DNA from: Cryobacterium adonitolivorans
Lineage (GTDB): Bacteria > Actinomycetota > Actinomycetes > Actinomycetales > Microbacteriaceae
Direction: 5' to 3'
Assembly (NCBI RefSeq): GCF_004402695.1
Contig: NZ_SOFL01000024.1
Coordinates: 1 to 64,000 of the forward strand
Length of the DNA: 64,000 bases
In this document: positions 1 through 12,800 of the stretch, piece after piece
How positions within the stretch are numbered: position 1 is the stretch's first letter
Layout of the letters: each line of letters begins with the position of its first letter
The notes under the pieces: generated by a model
The model's database searches: none
Seen by the model: only the letters and a program-made list of their open reading frames with translations
Told to the model about the DNA's origin: nothing
Translations under genes and position numbers: made by a program

Positions 1-197
1 ACCGTGGGACCGAAAACCCGGAAGCGGTTAGCCGCCGACACCCACCTGATGCCTCGGCATCGGCCGACCCGGCATCCGACACCACCGGTACCCGACAACC
101 CGCCGTTCTGACGCCGGTCCCGCTATCGCAGGCCGGCCCACCGGTCTACTTCGACAGGCTCAGCAGATGTCGACCAGCTCGACCAATGAGAGTCTGG
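1..197. other. Non-coding left edge, downstream of dnaE
   Basis: I find no gene here; this is the 3' flank of dnaE, which ends at 198 on the minus strand. The only structure seen is a hexamer inverted repeat, TCGACA (151-156) and TGTCGA (168-173), inside a string reading CTTCGACAGGCTCAG. I associate that string with dispersed extragenic repeats in Microbacteriaceae, from memory only. It lacks a T-run, so it is not a convincing terminator. Confidence 0.4.
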
Positions 198-3719
<3,522 letters not shown>

Positions 3720-3817
3720 GACTGCTCCAGCTGCTCTGGGGTTTATCTGATGAAGAAGAAGGGGTGCTGGTCTTCCAGCCTAAGCGCCAGGCGGCGACCC
3801 GCACTGATCAACGCGGC

Positions 3818-4738
3818 CTAATCGCCGCGCAGAATGCGCAGGGCGTTGGCCAGGTCGTCCGGGTACTCGGCGTTGAATGTGACCCACTCGCCGCTGGACG
3901 GGTGATCGAACGAGAGCTGCTTGGCCACCAGCCACTGCCGGGTGAGACCGAGCCTGGCCGTGATCTTCGCGTCGGCGCCGTACATGGCATCACCCACACA
4001 GGGATGCCGCTGGGCAGCCATGTGCACGCGGATCTGGTGGGTACGACCGGTCTCGAGATGGACCTCGAGCAGCGACGCGGACGGAAAGGCCTCGAGGGTC
4101 TCGTAGTGCGTGACGGAGTCCTTGCCCCCGGCAATCACGGCGAACTTCCAGTCCGAGCGCGGGTGGCGCCCGATCGGTGCGTCGATGGTGCCGCTCGATG
4201 GGTCGGGGTGGCCCTGCACGACGGCGTGGTAGATCTTGTCGACCTCGCGGTCATGGAAGGCCCGCTTGAGGTGCGTGTACGCGTTCTCGGACTTGGCCAC
4301 GACCATGAGGCCGCTGGTACCGACGTCGAGGCGGTGCACGATGCCGGCCCGTTCGGACGCACCGGATGTGGCGATGCGGTAGCCCGCGGCGGCGAGGGCG
4401 CCGAGCACCGTCGGACCGGTCCAGCCCACGCTGGGGTGCGCGGCGACACCGGACGGCTTGTTGACGACGACGATGTCGTCGTCGTCGTGCACGATCGTCA
4501 GATCGGGCACCGCGATGGGAACGATGACGAGGTCCAGCTTGGGCGCCCAGCTCACGTCGAGCCAGGCCCCGGCACGCAACTTGTCCGACTTGCCGACCAC
4601 GACACCGTCCTGGGTGACCCCGTCGGACTCGGCGATTTCGGCCGCGAAGCTGCGGGAGAAGCCGAACAGCTTGGCGATGCCCGCGTCGACGCGTACACCG
4701 TCCAGGCCATCGGGTAGGGGCAGTGCTCGGTTTTCCAT
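3818..4738 (-). CDS. RluA/RluD-family RNA pseudouridine synthase
   Basis: Converts uridine to pseudouridine in structured RNA, probably 23S rRNA as for RluD (306 aa, usual size). An N-terminal S4-like segment ([33 protein letters not shown]) precedes the catalytic domain. The catalytic-aspartate motif is [18 protein letters not shown], where HRLD holds the nucleophile. A conserved GRTHQIRVH motif follows. The gene starts 8 nt after the lspA stop, so the two are probably co-transcribed; this matches the mycobacterial lspA-Rv1540 pair. The exact target uridines cannot be read from sequence. Confidence 0.93.
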   Translation of the reverse strand: MENRALPLPDGLDGVRVDAGIAKLFGFSRSFAAEIAESDGVTQDGVVVGKSDKLRAGAWLDVSWAPKLDLVIVPIAVPDLTIVHDDDDIVVVNKPSGVAAHPSVGWTGPTVLGALAAAGYRIATSGASERAGIVHRLDVGTSGLMVVAKSENAYTHLKRAFHDREVDKIYHAVVQGHPDPSSGTIDAPIGRHPRSDWKFAVIAGGKDSVTHYETLEAFPSASLLEVHLETGRTHQIRVHMAAQRHPCVGDAMYGADAKITARLGLTRQWLVAKQLSFDHPSSGEWVTFNAEYPDDLANALRILRGD

Positions 4739-4746
4739 GATGCCGT

Positions 4747-5367
4747 TCAGTTGGAGGTGGTGAGATGAGCCGGGCCGTCGACGGGCGCGCTTCTTGCGGG
4801 CGCGCTGCTTGCGGGCGCGGTGCTGAGGGCCGGCTGGACATCCTGGTCGGATGCCGGGGTGCGACGGCCGTCGAGGCCGATGCCGCGCAGGGTGAGCAGC
4901 ATGAAGAGCACCATGCTCACCACGATGCAGGAGTCCGCGATGTTGTAGATCGCCGGCATCATCCAGGGAGTGTAGATGAAATCGACGACGTGACCGAGGC
5001 CGAAACTCGGCTCACGGAACAGTCGGTCGGTCAGGTTGCCGAGCACACCGCCGAGCAGGAGACCGAAGACGATCGCCCACAGGCTCGAGCGGATGCGCGG
5101 GGCGAACCACACGACAAACACAACGACACCGGCCGCAATGAGTGAGAACACCCAGGTGAGGCCGGTGGCGAAGGAGAATGCCGCGCCGGGGTTCCGGATG
5201 AAGTGCAGTTGAAGCACATCACCCAGAACCCGGGCGGTCTCACCCTCGGTCATCGCGCGGACGACGAGGGCCTTGCTGATCTGGTCAAGCGCGTACCCGC
5301 CCACGGCCACGAGGGCCAGGACGAGCAGTGCGCGGTAACTGACCTTCGTCGGGTTGTTACGCGCCAA
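4747..5367 (-). CDS. lspA: Prolipoprotein signal peptidase II
   Basis: Integral-membrane aspartyl protease that cleaves lipoprotein signal peptides. Visible motifs are [19 protein letters not shown] (first catalytic Asp) and YNIADSCIV (second catalytic Asp), spread over four hydrophobic segments. I chose TTG at 5367, giving about 206 aa and an 11-nt overlap with the wag31 stop. The next in-frame start, at 5415, would add an Arg-rich stretch that is only the wag31 tail read in another frame. The C-terminal 45 residues are a low-complexity Ala/Ser/Pro tail beyond the family core. A lipoprotein substrate is encoded in this window at 59632. Confidence 0.93.
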   Translation of the reverse strand: MARNNPTKVSYRALLVLALVAVGGYALDQISKALVVRAMTEGETARVLGDVLQLHFIRNPGAAFSFATGLTWVFSLIAAGVVVFVVWFAPRIRSSLWAIVFGLLLGGVLGNLTDRLFREPSFGLGHVVDFIYTPWMMPAIYNIADSCIVVSMVLFMLLTLRGIGLDGRRTPASDQDVQPALSTAPASSAPARSAPVDGPAHLTTSN

Positions 5368-6043
5368 AGCCCTGGAAGCTCGCCTTCGGCGAGTTGCCCG
5401 AGTCCTTGCCCGCACCCGCGCCGACGGGCGACGTGGAGTCGAGGTCGCGCAGCTGGCCCTCGATGTAGCTCTTCAGCTTCTGGCGGTATTCGCGCTCGAA
5501 GGTACGCAGTTCCTCGATCTTGTTCTCGAGGACAGCACGCTCCTTGTCGAGGACGTTGATCTGCGCGCGCTGCTTGGCTTCGGACTCCGCGATCACGCGG
5601 GCTGCCGTGGCGTGGCCCTCAGCGATCAGGGCGTCGCGCTTCTCGGCGCCTTCCTTGACGTGCTCCTCGTGCAGGCGGCGGGCCAGCTGCAACAGGTTCG
5701 TCGTGCCGGCTGTCTCGTCGACCGGCTCGGCAACCGGCGCCGCGGCGACGGGTGCTGCTGCGACGGGCTCGGGCACGACGGCAGCGACGGGCTCTGCGAC
5801 GGGCTCAGGAGTGTTGACGGGCTCAGCGACCTTGGCCGGAGCTGCACTGACCGGAGCCGCACTGGCAGGTGCGCCCTCGCCACCGGAGAGACGGGCCTTG
5901 AGGTCCTCGTTCTCCTGGGTCAGGCGTCGCAGCTCGACAACGACCTCGTCGAGGAAGTCGTCAACCTCGTCCTGGTCATATCCCTCGCGGAACTTGGTCG
6001 ACTGGAACCTCTTGTTGACTACATCTTCCGGAGTTAGCGCCAT
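5357..6043 (-). CDS. wag31: DivIVA/Wag31 polar growth scaffold
   Basis: Coiled-coil protein that marks negatively curved membrane and directs polar wall growth in actinobacteria (228 aa from ATG 6043). The conserved N-terminal DivIVA domain reads MALTPEDVVNKRF then FREGYDQDEVDDFLDEVV. A linker of Ala/Pro/Val repeats (roughly residues 65-125) is followed by a long charged coiled coil (about 130-210). The start is set by a GAGGTGGAAAGCC ribosome site and by the family N-terminus; five in-frame codons upstream are ignored. It follows sepF and yggT as in other actinobacteria. Three GTTCGCAA direct repeats lie in its leader. Confidence 0.96.
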   Translation of the reverse strand: MALTPEDVVNKRFQSTKFREGYDQDEVDDFLDEVVVELRRLTQENEDLKARLSGGEGAPASAAPVSAAPAKVAEPVNTPEPVAEPVAAVVPEPVAAAPVAAAPVAEPVDETAGTTNLLQLARRLHEEHVKEGAEKRDALIAEGHATAARVIAESEAKQRAQINVLDKERAVLENKIEELRTFEREYRQKLKSYIEGQLRDLDSTSPVGAGAGKDSGNSPKASFQGFGA

Positions 6044-6065
6044 GGCTTTCCACCTCAAAACTTAA

Positions 6066-6100
6066 TTGCGAACAGTTGTATTGCGAACGGTTGTGCGAAC
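6066..6100 (-). repeat. Three GTTCGCA(A) direct repeats in the wag31 leader
   Basis: On the minus strand the octamer GTTCGCAA occurs at 6088-6081 and 6073-6066, and a 7-nt copy GTTCGCA at 6100-6094. Spacing is 15 nt between the two full copies and 12-13 nt to the partial one. They lie 23-57 nt upstream of the wag31 ATG, in the 151-bp gap between yggT and wag31. Regular spacing suggests a protein-binding array or an expanding short repeat; no family is recognised. Confidence 0.4.
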
Positions 6101-6194
6101 ACGTGCTTACGACCAACTGGCACTCGGTGTTGTACCGGGCCGGTTGGCCGTCATCGATCAAGAATACATGCCGAGGACCTGATGAGGCTGCGGG

Positions 6195-6491
6195 TCAGAA
6201 CCGAATCGCCGTAATCCACATTCCGATGATGCAGCAGAGCATGGTCAGGCTCCAGCCGAAGTCGAACGCGATCGGGCCGATGCGGAGCGGCGGGAAGATG
6301 CGACGGAAGAAATTGATCGGCGGATCGGTGACCGTGTAGACGAGCTCGATCAGGACCAGGACGAACCCGTGCGGCCGCCACGACCTGTTGATTCCCCGAA
6401 CGAGGTCGACGATGAATCGGCCCCACATCACGAAGAAGTACAGGAGCAGGAGGTAGTACGCGATCCCCAGGACCAGGTTGACTACGGACAC
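6195..6491 (-). CDS. YggT-family membrane protein
   Basis: Small membrane protein, 98 aa, with two hydrophobic segments (about residues 5-30 and 72-96). Between them is the family motif around DPPINFFRRIFPPLRIG. The biochemical role of the family is unsettled. It sits 6 nt after the sepF stop, between sepF and wag31, which is its fixed position in actinobacterial division clusters and points to a role in septum or polar envelope function. Translation is likely coupled to sepF. Confidence 0.88.
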   Translation of the reverse strand: MSVVNLVLGIAYYLLLLYFFVMWGRFIVDLVRGINRSWRPHGFVLVLIELVYTVTDPPINFFRRIFPPLRIGPIAFDFGWSLTMLCCIIGMWITAIRF

Positions 6492-6497
6492 GTCGGG

Positions 6498-7004
6498 TTA
6501 TGACTGGGCGAAGAAGGAGGAATCGGCGTCCCCCTCCTCAACGGCGTTGTCGCCGGAGATGACGACGTGCGACGGTGACAGCAGGAAGACCTTGGCCGTG
6601 ACCCGCTCAATCTTGCCGTAGAGGCCCTGGGACAGGCCGCTGGCGAAGTCGATGAGACGGCGAGCATCGGCGTCGCTCATCTGGGAGAGGTTGATAATGA
6701 CCGGAATGCCATCACGGAAGGACTCGGCGATCACCTGAGCATCGCGGTACTGGCGCGGGTGGACGGTAAGGATCTCGTTCATTTCAGACACGACAACATT
6801 CTTGGGGGTGGAGGTCTTGTGCAACGGCGTGACCGGTGCGCGGCCGGACGAGTGTGATCCGTTCGCCGCGGTGGCGTGGGACGACGCGACATGGGCTGAC
6901 TGGGTGGGGAGAGTGGAGACGGGTGCCGCTGCGGGCGCCTCATATTCCAGCTCTTCGTCTGCCAGACCCAGGTAGACCATGGTTTTCTTGAGCGGGTTGG
7001 ACAT
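6498..7004 (-). CDS. sepF: SepF cell-division protein
   Basis: Membrane-binding partner of FtsZ that tethers the Z-ring in organisms lacking FtsA, as here (168 aa). The N-terminal segment [14 protein letters not shown] is the likely membrane-binding amphipathic helix. A Ser/Ala-rich linker (about 25-75) leads to the globular SepF domain: [29 protein letters not shown], then [16 protein letters not shown]. The length and order of parts are normal. It lies between yggS and yggT. No ftsA or zipA occurs in the cluster, as expected for actinobacteria. Confidence 0.95.
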   Translation of the reverse strand: MSNPLKKTMVYLGLADEELEYEAPAAAPVSTLPTQSAHVASSHATAANGSHSSGRAPVTPLHKTSTPKNVVVSEMNEILTVHPRQYRDAQVIAESFRDGIPVIINLSQMSDADARRLIDFASGLSQGLYGKIERVTAKVFLLSPSHVVISGDNAVEEGDADSSFFAQS

Positions 7005-7023
7005 CTCGACCTCCGTGTTGGTA

Positions 7024-7746
7024 TTACGACGTTTTCAGATTAACCGCTGCCGGGCGATTCCCGGTGATTGCGGTGCCAATTCGCAGGTGTGTCGCGCCTT
7101 CGGCGATGGCGGCCGCGTAGTCCTGGGACATTCCCATCGAGAGGTATCTGGCGCCGGGGGCGATGCCGCGCATCTGGGCACCCAGCTCGCTGACCAGGGC
7201 GAACGATCGCTTCGGGTCTGCGCCGAGCGGCGCGACGGCCATGAGCCCGAGCAACCTGAGGCCCGGGGCCGACAGGACCCGCTCCACCAGCGGCGCGAGG
7301 TCGGGAATCGACACCCCGCCCCTGGCCGGGTCCTCGGTGAGATTGACCTGCACGAAGCAGTCCACCTCGGCGCCGGCCTCGTCGGCGCCGGGCTGGTCCG
7401 GCACCGGCGTGGCGAGGCTGGTCACGAGCGACTCCCGGTCCACCGAGTGGATGACCGACGAGTACGCACGCACCTGGCGAGCCTTCTTGCCCTGCACCTG
7501 GCCCACGAAGTGCCACCGGATGCCGGTTCCCGCCAGTTCGGCGGCCTTCCCCTGTGCCTCCTGGTGCCGGCTCTCGCCGAAATCGCGCACCCCGAGCTCG
7601 AGGAGTTCGCGCACCAGCGACGCCGGCTGGAACTTGGTCACCACCACTGTGGTGATGTCGTCCACCGAGCGGCCGGCGAGACGTGCGGCGTCGGCAATGC
7701 CGCCGCGCACGTTCGCCAGCCGTTGGGAGAGGTCCGGGTCGGTCAT
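7024..7746 (-). CDS. PLP-homeostasis protein (YggS/PROSC family)
   Basis: Fold-type III pyridoxal-phosphate protein that binds PLP and affects vitamin B6 and amino-acid balance (240 aa). The PLP lysine lies in VVVTKFQP near residue 37; [25 protein letters not shown] and the C-terminal [14 protein letters not shown] with RIGTAI are family hallmarks. Its ATG overlaps the ftsZ stop as TAATG, a tight coupling. In many actinobacteria a yfiH gene separates ftsZ from yggS; here it is absent. Confidence 0.93.
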   Translation of the reverse strand: MTDPDLSQRLANVRGGIADAARLAGRSVDDITTVVVTKFQPASLVRELLELGVRDFGESRHQEAQGKAAELAGTGIRWHFVGQVQGKKARQVRAYSSVIHSVDRESLVTSLATPVPDQPGADEAGAEVDCFVQVNLTEDPARGGVSIPDLAPLVERVLSAPGLRLLGLMAVAPLGADPKRSFALVSELGAQMRGIAPGARYLSMGMSQDYAAAIAEGATHLRIGTAITGNRPAAVNLKTS

Positions 7747-8933
7747 TACTTCAGGAAGTCGGGGATGTCCAGGTCGTCTGAATCGTCCTCGAACGCCGGG
7801 TCGGCGACCGGGGTGCTCGCCGCGGGATCGGTCGACCAGACCGAGCCGGCGGGCTCGGCAATGGGGGCGCTGTCGGCTGCGGCCGAGGCACCGGCAATGG
7901 CACCGGCGGCGCCACCGGAGACTCCCGCGGCCACACCGGCCGCCACGAGGTCGGAACGACGAACCTCGGCAACCTTGGCACCGGGCTCACCGCCGTCGAA
8001 ACCGGCGGCGATGACGGTGACGCGCACCTCGTCGCCGAGGGTGTCGTCGATGACGGCACCGAAGATGATATTGGCTTCGGGGTGCACGGCCTCCTGCACC
8101 AGGCGCGCGGCGTCGTTGATCTCGAAGATGCCGAGGTTCGAGCCACCCTGGATGGAGAGCAGGACGCCGTGGGCGCCGTCGATCGACGCCTCGAGCAGAG
8201 GAGAGGCCACGGCGAGTTCCGCCGCCTTGATGGCCCGGTCCGCTCCGCGCGAGGAACCGATGCCCATGAGGGCGGAACCGGCACCCTGCATGACCGACTT
8301 CACGTCGGCGAAGTCGAGGTTGATCAGGCCTGGCGTGGTGATCAGGTCGGTGATGCCCTGCACACCGGCAAGGAGCACCTGGTCGGCAGTGGCGAACGCC
8401 TCGAGCATGCTGATGCCGCGGTCGCTGATCTCCAGCAGGCGGTCGTTCGGCACGACGATGAGGGTGTCGACCTCGTTCTTGAGCGAGGCGACGCCGGTTT
8501 CGGCCTGCGCCTGACGGCGCTTGCCCTCGAAGCCGAACGGCTTGGTGACGACACCGATGGTCAAGGCGCCGATGGACTTGGCGATCCGGGCGACGACGGG
8601 AGCGCCACCGGTACCGGTGCCACCGCCCTCGCCGGCGGTGACGAAGACCATGTCGGCTCCGGCCAGCGCTTCTTCGATTTCCTCGGCGTGGTCCTCGGCG
8701 GCGCGACGGCCGACCTCGGGGTCCGCTCCGGCGCCGAGACCTCTGGTGAGGTCGCGGCCGACGTCGAGCTTGACGTCTGCATCGCTCATCAGGAGTGCCT
8801 GGGCATCCGTATTGATGGCGATGAATTCGACCCCTCGGAGGCCGAGCTCGATCATGCGGTTGACGGCGTTCACGCCGCCGCCGCCAATTCCAACAACCTT
8901 GATGACTGCTAGGTAGTTCTGATTAGTTGACAC
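7746..8933 (-). CDS. ftsZ: Cell-division GTPase FtsZ
   Basis: Tubulin-like GTPase that forms the Z-ring (395 aa). The nucleotide-binding motifs are [15 protein letters not shown], the tubulin signature [13 protein letters not shown], and the NTDAQAL and DFADVKSVM segments. A variable Ala/Gly/Asp linker (about 320-380) ends in the C-terminal peptide LDIPDFLK, the actinobacterial form that docks SepF and other partners. The GTG start at 8933 has GGAGG upstream. The 139-bp gap to ftsQ is AT-rich for this genome and holds a 21-bp inverted repeat, so ftsZ probably has its own promoter. Confidence 0.98.
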   Translation of the reverse strand: MSTNQNYLAVIKVVGIGGGGVNAVNRMIELGLRGVEFIAINTDAQALLMSDADVKLDVGRDLTRGLGAGADPEVGRRAAEDHAEEIEEALAGADMVFVTAGEGGGTGTGGAPVVARIAKSIGALTIGVVTKPFGFEGKRRQAQAETGVASLKNEVDTLIVVPNDRLLEISDRGISMLEAFATADQVLLAGVQGITDLITTPGLINLDFADVKSVMQGAGSALMGIGSSRGADRAIKAAELAVASPLLEASIDGAHGVLLSIQGGSNLGIFEINDAARLVQEAVHPEANIIFGAVIDDTLGDEVRVTVIAAGFDGGEPGAKVAEVRRSDLVAAGVAAGVSGGAAGAIAGASAAADSAPIAEPAGSVWSTDPAASTPVADPAFEDDSDDLDIPDFLK

Positions 8934-8954
8934 GTCCGGCCTCCGGTGGAACCC

Positions 8955-8975
8955 TAAACCTCTAGTCGAGGCTTA
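8955..8975 (-). promoter_or_regulatory. 21-bp inverted repeat upstream of ftsZ
   Basis: The plus strand reads TAA-a-CCTC-tagtc-GAGG-c-TTA: seven complementary pairs around a 5-nt centre, with one mismatched position per arm. It lies 22 nt upstream of the ftsZ start. The location suits a transcription-factor operator. Two MerR division regulators are encoded in this window, and FtsR activates ftsZ in Corynebacterium, so an FtsR-type site is a reasonable inference. A small RNA stem is the alternative. Confidence 0.5.
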
Positions 8976-9072
8976 AAGTTATTCTGAGTATGCAATTCTA
9001 AATTCGAAGTTAGGTGCCACCGGGGGCGGCTTGGGGAGGCGCGCCCGCGTGTCGGAAATACTCCGTTGGATC

Positions 9073-10212
9073 TCAGCGGACAACGGCGCTGTCCGGCGAC
9101 GAGACGTCGTATTCGGTGACGCTGCCGACGGGGTGACTCACGATCAGCGCACCGAGGACGATGGCCTTGTACTCGCTGCGATCCGCGTTACCCCAGACCA
9201 CGCGCGCTCCCCCGCCCATGGTGAGCGTGACGTCGTCCTTGGTGGCGGCGGTCACGGTGTCGAGCTGGCCGCGGATGCCCTCGGGAAGCGCCCGGACCAC
9301 GGCGACCGCGGCCTGGAAGCCGGGGCCGCTGGCACCACCGGTGGCGTCGATGAGGGGGTATCCCTGCGGCCGGTCCGGCCCGCTCTGGATGACCACTCCG
9401 GCGGCGTCGACGAGGTCGAAGCCGGCGGTGGACGTGATCGCGCCGACGGGGTCCCGTTCGACGATGCGCACCACGAGGGTGTCGGGCGGCCGGCTCTCAG
9501 TGACGTAGCTGCGGATCAGGCTGAACTCGCTCAGTTGCCCCTTCACCTCGGCGAGGTCGAGCAACGGCAACGGGGTCCCCAGTTGCCCCTCGAGGGCCTG
9601 GGCCACGTCGGCCGCCGGGATGCGGTTTGTTCCGGTGATTTCGATGGTGCGCAGCGCCATCAGCGGGGAGAACACCCCGACGAGGACGAAGGCCACGAGG
9701 GCCACCAGGGTGCCGGCGGCAGCGATCCAGAGATTGCGGCGGCGGCGGGAACGGGACGTGAAGCGCCGGACCTCGCTGCGTTCGTACTGCTTGCGGGCGC
9801 GCCGTGCGGCCCGCAGCCGGCCGCGGGCGGCACGAGCGGTCAGCGGGGCGTCCGGCGTCTTCGCGGTCTCCGGAGTGTCCCGGGCGGCGGCCTTGGCGCC
9901 CCGTTTCGGCAGGCTGAAGCTGCCAGGGCGGCGGCGCGGTGTGTGGGTGTCAGATGAGGGTGTGCCTGACGTCGAGCTGCCCGGGGCGGTGGCGGTCCCG
10001 CCGGCGCCGGCCGGCAACACGATCGGCTCGGTCAGCGCCTCAGGCTCGGCAGCACGGGAACCGGTGCCGTTCCGGCCGGCGGCCGGCCGTTTGGACCCGC
10101 GGGCTGGTTCCCGTCGCGGCTCAGCCGCACGCGGCGGGGTCGGCCCAGTGGAGTTCGGTGCGGGGGCCTTCGGTGCCGCCGGTCGCGCCGCGGGACCTGC
10201 GGGGCGCTTCAC
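9073..10212 (-). CDS. ftsQ: Divisome protein FtsQ
   Basis: Bitopic divisome scaffold that links FtsB/FtsL and the septal synthase (379 aa from GTG 10212). A long Pro/Ala/Arg-rich cytoplasmic region of about 180 residues precedes one membrane span (LWIAAAGTLVALVAFVLVGVF). The extracellular POTRA domain starts LMALRTIEITGTNRIPAADVAQAL, followed by the FtsQ domain with VRIVERDPVGAI. The GTG is 23 nt past the murC stop; an upstream in-frame ATG at 10311 would overlap murC by 77 nt and is disfavoured. The cytoplasmic tail is longer than in most families and could hold phosphorylation sites. Confidence 0.92.
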   Translation of the reverse strand: MKRPAGPAARPAAPKAPAPNSTGPTPPRAAEPRREPARGSKRPAAGRNGTGSRAAEPEALTEPIVLPAGAGGTATAPGSSTSGTPSSDTHTPRRRPGSFSLPKRGAKAAARDTPETAKTPDAPLTARAARGRLRAARRARKQYERSEVRRFTSRSRRRRNLWIAAAGTLVALVAFVLVGVFSPLMALRTIEITGTNRIPAADVAQALEGQLGTPLPLLDLAEVKGQLSEFSLIRSYVTESRPPDTLVVRIVERDPVGAITSTAGFDLVDAAGVVIQSGPDRPQGYPLIDATGGASGPGFQAAVAVVRALPEGIRGQLDTVTAATKDDVTLTMGGGARVVWGNADRSEYKAIVLGALIVSHPVGSVTEYDVSSPDSAVVR

Positions 10213-10234
10213 GGGCGAGCGCCCGGACGGTGAC

Positions 10235-11647
10235 TCATCCGCGCGCTCCCGCCGCCGACTCCTCGGCGAGAGACTCGAGCAGCTGCGGAACGATGCGGTA
10301 CACGTCGCCACAGCCGAGGGTCACGACGAAGTCGCCGTCCCTGGCGATGGTGCCGAGGTAGTCCGCGGCGTCCTGCCATTCGGGGATGTAGGCGACGTGA
10401 TCAGGGTTTTGGAAGCGTTCGGAGACCAGGGCACCGGTCACGCCGGGTTCCGGGTCTTCGCGGGCGCCGTAGACCGCGAGCACAATGGTCTCGTCGGCGT
10501 ACTTCTCCAGGGTGTCGGCGAACTCCTGGGCGAACAGCCGGGTGCGGCTGTACAGGTGCGGCTGGTGCACGGCGATGATCCGGCCGGAGCCGACCACCGT
10601 GCGTGCGGCGGACAGCGCCGCGGCGACCTCGGTGGGGTGGTGTGCGTAGTCGTCGTAGACGCTCACACCGCGCACGGTGCCGTGCAGTTCGAACCGGCGT
10701 TCGGTGCCGCCGAACGCCGAGATCGCCTCGAGGGTGGCGGCCGGTTCGAAGCCGAGTCCCACGAGCACGGCGAAGGCGCCCGCCGCGTTGATGGCGTTGT
10801 GGCGGCCAGGGATGCGCAGGGTGGCGGAATAGTCGACGCCGTCCCAGCTCACGGTGAAGCTCACGGGGCCGCTGGTGCCGATGGAGTGCACGCGCGCCGT
10901 GGCTCCGTCGGCCTCGCCGAAGGTGATGATGCGCTTGTCGGTGAGCTGCCGGGTGACGTGCACGGCACCCGGGTCGTCTGAGGAGACCACGACGAATTCG
11001 TCGGCGTTCCTGGCGAATTCGACGAAGGCGGCCTCGAAGGCCTCGAGCGAGCCGTAGTGGTCGAGGTGGTCCGGATCGACGTTGGTGATCAGCGCGACGC
11101 CGGTGTTGTAGAGCAGGAACGAGCCGTCGGACTCGTCGGCCTCCACCACGAAGAGGTCGTCGGCTCCGCTGCCGGCACTGACGCCGAGGGATTCGATCAC
11201 CCCGCCGTTGACGAAGCTGGGGTCTTGGCCGAGGCCGAGGAGGCCGGTGACGATCATGCCGGTGGACGTGGTCTTGCCGTGCGCGCCGGCGACCGAGACG
11301 AGCCGGTGCGAGCGGATCAGCCAGGCCAGCGCCTGCGACCTGTGCAGCACAGGGAGGCCGCGTTCGGTGGCGAGGACGTACTCGGGGTTGTCCTGCCAGA
11401 GGGCGCCGGTGACGACGAGGCTGTCGGCGTCGCCGACGTTGGCCGCGTCGTGACCGATGGCGATGGTCGCGCCCAGGTCGCGGAGCGCCTGCACATTGTC
11501 GGAGTCGCGCGAGTCGGAGCCGGTCACGGTGTGGCCCGCGGCCAGGAACAGACGGGCGATGCCGCTCATTCCCGAGCCGCCGATGCCCACGAAGTGCACA
11601 GTGCCGAGGTCTTCGGGAACTATCAGGGTCAGGTCAGGCTTGATCAC
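10235..11647 (-). CDS. murC: UDP-N-acetylmuramate-L-alanine ligase
   Basis: Cytoplasmic ATP-dependent ligase adding L-Ala to UDP-MurNAc, the first peptide step of wall precursor synthesis (470 aa). Visible are the N-terminal [19 protein letters not shown] dinucleotide-like fold, the ATP loop [21 protein letters not shown] and the C-terminal [11 protein letters not shown] typical of MurC. I chose GTG 11647 (protein [15 protein letters not shown]), with AGAAAG upstream. A longer reading to 11785 would translate the murG 3' end in another frame. Confidence 0.96.
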   Translation of the reverse strand: MIKPDLTLIVPEDLGTVHFVGIGGSGMSGIARLFLAAGHTVTGSDSRDSDNVQALRDLGATIAIGHDAANVGDADSLVVTGALWQDNPEYVLATERGLPVLHRSQALAWLIRSHRLVSVAGAHGKTTSTGMIVTGLLGLGQDPSFVNGGVIESLGVSAGSGADDLFVVEADESDGSFLLYNTGVALITNVDPDHLDHYGSLEAFEAAFVEFARNADEFVVVSSDDPGAVHVTRQLTDKRIITFGEADGATARVHSIGTSGPVSFTVSWDGVDYSATLRIPGRHNAINAAGAFAVLVGLGFEPAATLEAISAFGGTERRFELHGTVRGVSVYDDYAHHPTEVAAALSAARTVVGSGRIIAVHQPHLYSRTRLFAQEFADTLEKYADETIVLAVYGAREDPEPGVTGALVSERFQNPDHVAYIPEWQDAADYLGTIARDGDFVVTLGCGDVYRIVPQLLESLAEESAAGARG

Positions 11648-11708
11648 GTGAACGTCTTTCTGGCTGGCGGTGCGCGGGTGGTGCGGGTGACGCGGGTCTG
11701 GGTTAACG

Positions 11709-12800
11709 TTACGCGGAGTGCGGTGCGGTCGCACCCGCCGCCTCATCGATGAGCTCGATCGTGCGGGCGGTGCCATCGAGCACACCCGCGGACAGGGCGG
11801 CGACGCTCATGTCGTGGATACGCTGGGGCTCGGCGAGGACCGGCAGCAACGCGGACCGCACCCAGCCGGGCAGGAAGTCGGCGTCGTCGACGAGGATGCC
11901 ACCGCCGGCGGCCACGACGTCGGCGGCGTTGAAACGCTGCTCGCCGTTGCCGACCGGGTACGGCACGAACACGGCGGGGATCCCAAGGGCGCTCAGTTCG
12001 CAGACGGTGGCGGCTCCGGCACGGGAAACTGCGAAGTCGGCGACGGAGAGGGCCAGGTCCATCCGGTCGCAGTAGGCGATCATCCGGTAGCCGGGCAGGT
12101 CAGGATCGTCGACCTCCGCGGCGTTGCCGGTGATGTGGAGTACCTGCCAGCCTGCTTCGGTGAGGGACGCGGCGGAATCGACGACGGTGCGGTTGATGCG
12201 GCGGGCGCCGAGCGAGCCGCCGGTGACGAGCAGGGTCGGCAGGCCGGCGTCGAGGCCGAAGAACGCCAGGGCGGCCGTACGGGAGCCGGCCCGGTCGAGG
12301 GTCTCGATTTCCCGGCGCAGCGGCATGCCGACGACCCGGGCGTGCCGCAGCCGGGTGCCGGCGAAGGCAACCCCGACCGAACGGGTCAGCGCGGCGCCGA
12401 CGCGGTTGGCCAGCCCGGGCCTGGCGTTGGCCTCGTGGATGGCGATCGGCACGCCGGCCCGGCGCGCGGCGAGGTAGGCCGGCGTGGCGACGTAACCGCC
12501 GAAGCCGACGACGACATCGACGCGGCGGTCGCGCAGGACGGCGGCCACATCGTTGATCGCACGATTGAACTTGGGCGGGAAGCCCAGCGCGGCGCGGTTC
12601 GGTCGGCGGGGAAAGGGCAGCCGCGGGACGATCAGCAGTTCGTAGCCGCGTTCGGGGACCAGCCGGGCCTCGAGGCCCTCGGCGGTGCCGAGGACGAGGA
12701 CCGTGGCGTCGGCCTCGCGCAGGCGGAGCGCGTCGGCGACGGCGAGCAGCGGGTTGACGTGGCCGGCGGTGCCGCCCCCGGCCAGCAGGTACGTGGTCAT
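11709..12800 (-). CDS. murG: MurG N-acetylglucosaminyltransferase
   Basis: Membrane-associated GT28 enzyme that converts lipid I to lipid II (363 aa from ATG 12800). The N-terminal glycine-rich loop is [21 protein letters not shown]. The second-domain motifs include [11 protein letters not shown] and the sugar-nucleotide site around [24 protein letters not shown]. The ATG overlaps the ftsW stop as ATGA, so the two are translationally coupled, matching the joint work of the flippase-linked synthase and lipid II formation. Confidence 0.96.
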   Translation of the reverse strand: MTTYLLAGGGTAGHVNPLLAVADALRLREADATVLVLGTAEGLEARLVPERGYELLIVPRLPFPRRPNRAALGFPPKFNRAINDVAAVLRDRRVDVVVGFGGYVATPAYLAARRAGVPIAIHEANARPGLANRVGAALTRSVGVAFAGTRLRHARVVGMPLRREIETLDRAGSRTAALAFFGLDAGLPTLLVTGGSLGARRINRTVVDSAASLTEAGWQVLHITGNAAEVDDPDLPGYRMIAYCDRMDLALSVADFAVSRAGAATVCELSALGIPAVFVPYPVGNGEQRFNAADVVAAGGGILVDDADFLPGWVRSALLPVLAEPQRIHDMSVAALSAGVLDGTARTIELIDEAAGATAPHSA

